From contig CANJXV010000105.1 in NCBI GenBank assembly GCA_947478935.1, positions 1 through 8,241 on the forward strand: a stretch of 8,241 nucleotides of DNA. The letters run 5' to 3'. Shown here one piece after another: positions 5,483 through 8,241 of this stretch (within the stretch, counting starts at the first letter, position 1; the number at the start of each line of letters is the position of its first letter). Both the position numbers and the translations under genes were made by a program. The notes below the pieces were generated by a model. That model searched no databases. It saw nothing but the letters and a program-made list of their open reading frames with translations, and had not been told where the DNA came from. This stretch comes from Comamonadaceae bacterium. Its GTDB lineage: Bacteria > Pseudomonadota > Gammaproteobacteria > Burkholderiales > Burkholderiaceae_C.

Positions 5483-6556
5483 ATGGCTGAGCCGGACAGC
5501 AGTTTGCCTCGCGCGGCCCAATGGCTGGGTCTGTTGGTGTGCAGCCTGCTGTTGTTTGGAATACTGCAGTTGGGGCATCTGCCTGCGGCCTTGCTGCTGG
5601 CCTGCATGCTGGTGGGGATTGCGGCTTCGCTGCAGGGTTTTGCGGTGCGCGTGCCGCAGTCATTTTTGTTTCCGGCGCAGGGTTTGATAGGGTGTCTGAT
5701 GGCGCAAAGCCTGCAGCCCGCGCTGCTGCTACGCGTCTTGCACGATTGGCCGCTTTTTCTGGGTTTTACCTTCTTGGTGATGGCCGCGAGCATGGGCTTG
5801 GGGTGGTGGCTGTCGCGCCACAAAGTGCTGCCCGGCACGACCGCCATTTGGGGCTTGGCGCCGGGCGCGGCATCGGCCATGGTGCTCATGTCGGAGGCCT
5901 ATGGTGCGGATCCGCGCCTGGTTGCCTTTATGCAATACACCCGCGTCATCATCGTCACTGCAGTGGCCGCTTTGGTGGCGCGCCTGTGGTTGGGGCCGGG
6001 CAGCAGCGCCAGCTTGGATAACGATGTTTGGGCGCTGCGAGATAACTACAACGTCGCCTGCACGCTGGGCTTGGTGTTGCTGGGCATGCTGTCCACGCGG
6101 CTGACGCGCGCACCAGCAGGCGCCATGTTGCTGCCGCTGGTGCTGGGGGTTTTCTTGCAAAGCCAGGGTGTTTTGCAGATCGAGCTGCCGCCGCTATTAC
6201 TAATGTGTGCCTACGCCTGCATCGGCTGGACCATAGGCCTTCGCTACACGCGGGCGACTCTGGTGCATGCGCGGCGAGCGCTGCCTCGGGTGCTTGTGTC
6301 TATTGCGGTGTTAATCGTGTTTGGCATGTCGCTGGCGGCGGCGCTGGCGTTGCTGGGCGGCTTTGATCCCTTGACTGCCTACCTGGCCACCAGCCCCGGC
6401 GGCGCAGATTCTGTAGCCATCATCGCCACGCACGCGCTGGCAGTGGATGTGGGCTTTGTGATGGCGATGCAAGTGGCGCGGTTTATCTTGGTCCTGTTGG
6501 CGGGGCCGCGCGTATCGCGCTGGGTGGCGCAGCGGGCGCAGGCGCGGCATGGCTGA
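5483..6556 (+). CDS. AbrB-family integral membrane protein (PF05145 type)
   Basis: A 357-residue polytopic inner-membrane protein with roughly ten hydrophobic segments, matching the family annotated as AbrB family transporter or, misleadingly, putative ammonia monooxygenase. The hallmark internal duplication is visible: residues 117-158 (LPGTTAIWGLAPGAAS onward, ending in QYTRVIIV) resemble 295-338 (TAYLATSPGGADS onward, ending in MQVARFILV), each with a P-G-x-A-S/D core and a terminal Q-x-x-R. Family members are thought to be transporters or membrane regulators, but substrates are mostly unknown. It has nothing to do with the DNA-binding AbrB of Bacillus. The ATG at 5483 lacks a good Shine-Dalgarno sequence; the ATG at 5479 is out of frame and stops at once. 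The Bug receptor gene starts 91 bases downstream, but with its own -10 and Shine-Dalgarno sequence. The stop is TGA. Confidence 0.88.
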   Translation: MAEPDSSLPRAAQWLGLLVCSLLLFGILQLGHLPAALLLACMLVGIAASLQGFAVRVPQSFLFPAQGLIGCLMAQSLQPALLLRVLHDWPLFLGFTFLVMAASMGLGWWLSRHKVLPGTTAIWGLAPGAASAMVLMSEAYGADPRLVAFMQYTRVIIVTAVAALVARLWLGPGSSASLDNDVWALRDNYNVACTLGLVLLGMLSTRLTRAPAGAMLLPLVLGVFLQSQGVLQIELPPLLLMCAYACIGWTIGLRYTRATLVHARRALPRVLVSIAVLIVFGMSLAAALALLGGFDPLTAYLATSPGGADSVAIIATHALAVDVGFVMAMQVARFILVLLAGPRVSRWVAQRAQARHG

Positions 6557-6583
6557 TTTGGTTTGAACGCAACATCTTTGGTC

Positions 6584-6596
6584 TGGCCTAAGGCCA
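6584..6596. repeat. Small hairpin between the AbrB-family and Bug genes
   Basis: TGGCC and GGCCA pair around a three-base loop, 28 bases after the AbrB-family stop. No T-run follows. It may slow or end transcription between the two genes, but it is too short to be sure. Confidence 0.25.
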
Positions 6597-6619
6597 CGGG
6601 CAAGGCCTAGAGCGCGACG

Positions 6620-6639
6620 GATAATGAACTTTTAAGGAG
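6620..6639 (+). promoter_or_regulatory. -10 element (GATAAT) and ribosome binding site of the Bug receptor gene
   Basis: GATAAT at 6620-6625 matches five of six -10 positions and would start transcription near 6632. AAGGAG at 6634-6639 is a strong Shine-Dalgarno sequence eight bases before the ATG at 6648. No good -35 hexamer is seen 16-18 bases upstream, so the promoter may need an activator or may be a chance match; the ribosome binding site is firm. Confidence 0.5.
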
Positions 6640-6647
6640 CACAGCGC

Positions 6648-7619
6648 ATGCGCAGCACACGATGGATTAACGCGGGTTTGTTCAGCCTGGTGGCGCTGGC
6701 CATAGGTAGCGCGCAAGCGCAAAGCTTTCCTAGTAAAACGGTACGCATCGTCGTGCCCTTTGGTGCCGGTGGCGTCGCCGACCTGACGGCCCGCACCGTG
6801 GGACAAAAGCTGTCCGAGTCGCTGGGCCAGCCAGTGCTTATCGACAACAAACCCGGCGCCGGCGGCGTAGCCGCGGGCGATGCGGTGGCCAAGGCCGAGC
6901 CCGATGGCTACACCCTGCTGCTGATGTCCAACGGCACCGCGGTGAGCACAGGTTTGTTCAAGTCGCTGCCCTTTGATGCCATGCGGGACTTTGCGCCCAT
7001 CAGTACCTTGGCTACCTTTGACATTGCCATCTTGGTGCCTGCCGATTCCAAATTCAAAACCCTGGGCGAGCTACTGAACTTTGCCAAAGCCAACCCCGGC
7101 AAGCTAAACCTGGGCAGCATCAATATCGGCAGCACGCAAAACCTGGCTGCCGAGTTGTTCAAAAGCACCTCAGGCACGGACATGCAAGTAGTGCCTTACA
7201 ACGGCACGCCAGCGCTCATAACCGCTTTGCGCGGCGGCCAGTTGGATGTGGGTGTAGAAATTTTGGGGCCGGTGCTGCCACAAGTAACGGCCAATGCGCT
7301 GCGCGTGCTGGCCGTGACCGGCGAGAAGCGCGCCGCGGTTTTGCCCGATGTGCCCACGGCCAAAGAAAGCGGCCTGCCCGCCTTTGTCGCTTCGAGCTGG
7401 AACGCGCTGGCCGCACCGGCCAAAACGCCCAAAGACGTGATCGCGCGGCTAAACAAAGACATTGCGCTGGCGCTCAACAATCCGGATATTAAAAAGAAAC
7501 TGCACGAGCTCAACGTCGAAGCACTGCCCGGTACGCCAGAGCAAGCCGCCGCATTACTGGCTAGCGAAACCAAGCGCTGGGGCGATGTGATTAACGCTGC
7601 AAAAATTCCGAAGCAGTAA
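6648..7619 (+). CDS. Bug-family periplasmic solute receptor (TctC-like)
   Basis: A 323-residue periplasmic binding protein of the Bug (Bordetella uptake gene) / TctC family, receptors for carboxylates and related small molecules in tripartite tricarboxylate transport. A cleavable signal peptide covers about residues 1-24 (S-A-Q-A before the cut). The mature protein opens with SFPSKTVRIVVPFGAGGVAD (26-45), the two-lobe start with the ligand-contacting loop and Asp45. Next comes the DNKPGAGG block (66-73), then PDGYTLLL (85-92), and later VVPYNGTPALITALRGGQLD (181-200). In the second ligand loop (GSTQNLAAELF, 161-171) Asn165 stands where many relatives have His. Length is typical and the gene intact. 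No membrane subunits TctA or TctB lie in the window, so this is an orphan receptor, as is common in Burkholderiales. The ligand cannot be predicted. Confidence 0.95.
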   Translation: MRSTRWINAGLFSLVALAIGSAQAQSFPSKTVRIVVPFGAGGVADLTARTVGQKLSESLGQPVLIDNKPGAGGVAAGDAVAKAEPDGYTLLLMSNGTAVSTGLFKSLPFDAMRDFAPISTLATFDIAILVPADSKFKTLGELLNFAKANPGKLNLGSINIGSTQNLAAELFKSTSGTDMQVVPYNGTPALITALRGGQLDVGVEILGPVLPQVTANALRVLAVTGEKRAAVLPDVPTAKESGLPAFVASSWNALAAPAKTPKDVIARLNKDIALALNNPDIKKKLHELNVEALPGTPEQAAALLASETKRWGDVINAAKIPKQ

Positions 7620-7644
7620 TCCCTTTTGCGCTACCCGTGAGAGT

Positions 7645-7657
7645 TGCGCGCAGCGCA
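7645..7657. terminator. Possible hairpin between convergent genes
   Basis: TGCGC and GCGCA pair around three bases in the 44-base gap between the convergent Bug and CoA-transferase genes. The place suits a shared terminator, but the stem is short and T-runs are lacking on both strands. Low certainty. Confidence 0.25.
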
Positions 7658-7663
7658 GTGCGT

Positions 7664-8241
7664 TTAGATCGCCCCCGCTTCACGCAGCGCGGCAATATCG
7701 CTATCGCTGCGGCCCAATTCGCGCAAGATAGCCTCGGTGTGCTGTCCCACGGCGGGCACCGCGTCCATGCGGTAGTCAAAAGACGTGTTACGTCCGGGCG
7801 GCAGCAAAGCGCTGATGTTGCCAGCCGGCGTACCCACCGTACGCCAGCGCGCGCGGGCTTGCAGTTGCGGATGCGCCCATAGGCCGGCCATGTCGTTCAT
7901 GCGGGCATTTGCAATCTGCGCCGCATCTAGGCGGGCGCTGACCTGCTCAGAATTCAGAGCAGCAAAGCATTGCAAGATGATGGCCTCCAAGGCCACGCGG
8001 TTGTCATTGCGCAGCGCGTTGCTTTCAAAGCGCGGGTCAGTGGCGATAGCCGCCATGTGCAAAACTTGTTCGCAAAATGCTTTCCATTCGCGCTCGTTTT
8101 GCAAGCCCAGCATGATGGTGCGGCCGTCGCCCACCGCAAAAGGGCCGTAGGGGTAAATGCTGGCATGCGCGGCCGCCGTGCGCGGTGGCGGCGACGCGCC
8201 TTCGGATGCGTAGTACATCGGAAAACCCATCCACTCGCCCA
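7664..8241 (-). CDS. CaiB/BaiF family III CoA-transferase, C-terminal part
   Basis: The minus-strand frame stays open to the window edge, giving about 192 C-terminal residues of a family III CoA-transferase; these enzymes move CoA between organic acids such as formate/oxalate, carnitine or succinate/dicarboxylates. The frame continues upstream of the methionine at 8228-8230 as G-E-W-M-G-F-P-M-Y-Y-A, typical of the middle of these proteins, so that methionine is not the start. Other family marks are YGPFAVGDGRTIMLGLQNE, the helix EWKAFCEQVL, the TDPRFESNALRNDNR block, AHPQLQAR, and the ending VGQHTEAILRELG with a terminal REAGAI. The catalytic aspartate lies in the N-terminal half, outside the window, so activity and substrate cannot be judged. 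It is convergent with the Bug receptor gene; the stop (TAA) is at 7666-7664. Confidence 0.93.
   Translation of the reverse strand, partial: GEWMGFPMYYASEGASPPPRTAAAHASIYPYGPFAVGDGRTIMLGLQNEREWKAFCEQVLHMAAIATDPRFESNALRNDNRVALEAIILQCFAALNSEQVSARLDAAQIANARMNDMAGLWAHPQLQARARWRTVGTPAGNISALLPPGRNTSFDYRMDAVPAVGQHTEAILRELGRSDSDIAALREAGAI

Noticed and set aside
5257..5889. Minus-strand open frame of 210 codons across the GST end and AbrB-family start
   Set aside because: It overlaps two well-supported genes on the other strand. Its translation is rich in Arg, Ala, Pro and Cys in the manner of antisense shadows, with no recognisable domain.
40..6635. A shared 14-mer (TAATGAACTTTTAA) on the minus strand near 40-53 and on the + strand at 6622-6635
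   Set aside because: Both copies lie before a start codon, but by rough estimate about one such match is not surprising among all pairs of positions on both strands in 8 kb, especially in AT-rich promoter DNA.
1..8241. CRISPR arrays, phage, toxin-antitoxin or defence genes
   Set aside because: No regularly spaced repeats and no recognisable proteins of these kinds appear. The gene content is housekeeping, transport and metabolism plus a few proteins of unknown function.

Overview
The window reads as ordinary chromosomal DNA from a high-GC betaproteobacterium, most likely Burkholderiales and probably Comamonadaceae. I infer this from the glutaminyl-tRNA synthetase (bacterial GlnRS with a Burkholderiales-like N-terminal insertion), the Bug/TctC-type periplasmic receptor, the AbrB-family membrane protein and the family III CoA-transferase. 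Genes lie mostly on the + strand, with gaps of about 25-200 bases. No rRNA, tRNA, transposase, CRISPR array or prophage gene was seen.

Layout. 1-159: leader DNA, possibly with the first codons of a divergent minus-strand gene at 1-28. 160-573: small four-helix DUF2306-type membrane protein. 600-2390: glnS, complete. 2391-2517: spacer with a short hairpin. 2518-3057: DUF924-family protein starting at TTG. 3156-3428: unrecognised 90-residue protein. 3429-3630: spacer with two small hairpins. 3631-4596: lipoprotein built of two copies of a four-cysteine domain, in clearly lower-GC DNA. 4597-4778: spacer with a possible terminator. 4779-5426: glutathione S-transferase-like protein. 5483-6556: AbrB-family integral membrane protein. 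6648-7619: Bug-family solute receptor. 7664-8241: C-terminal part of a CaiB/BaiF CoA-transferase on the minus strand, convergent with the receptor gene and cut by the window edge.

How the genes relate. Most look like independent single-gene units. glnS is a housekeeping gene for translation. Its start, and that of the 90-residue gene, sit 6-7 bases behind a -10-like hexamer with no Shine-Dalgarno sequence, which suggests leaderless mRNAs. The AbrB-family gene, Bug receptor and CoA-transferase could form a loose uptake and catabolism neighbourhood for an organic acid, but only proximity supports this.

I found no convincing new multi-gene system. The best candidate for something undescribed is the duplicated-domain lipoprotein: its two halves align without gaps at exactly 140 residues, share all four cysteines, and lie in DNA of unlike composition.
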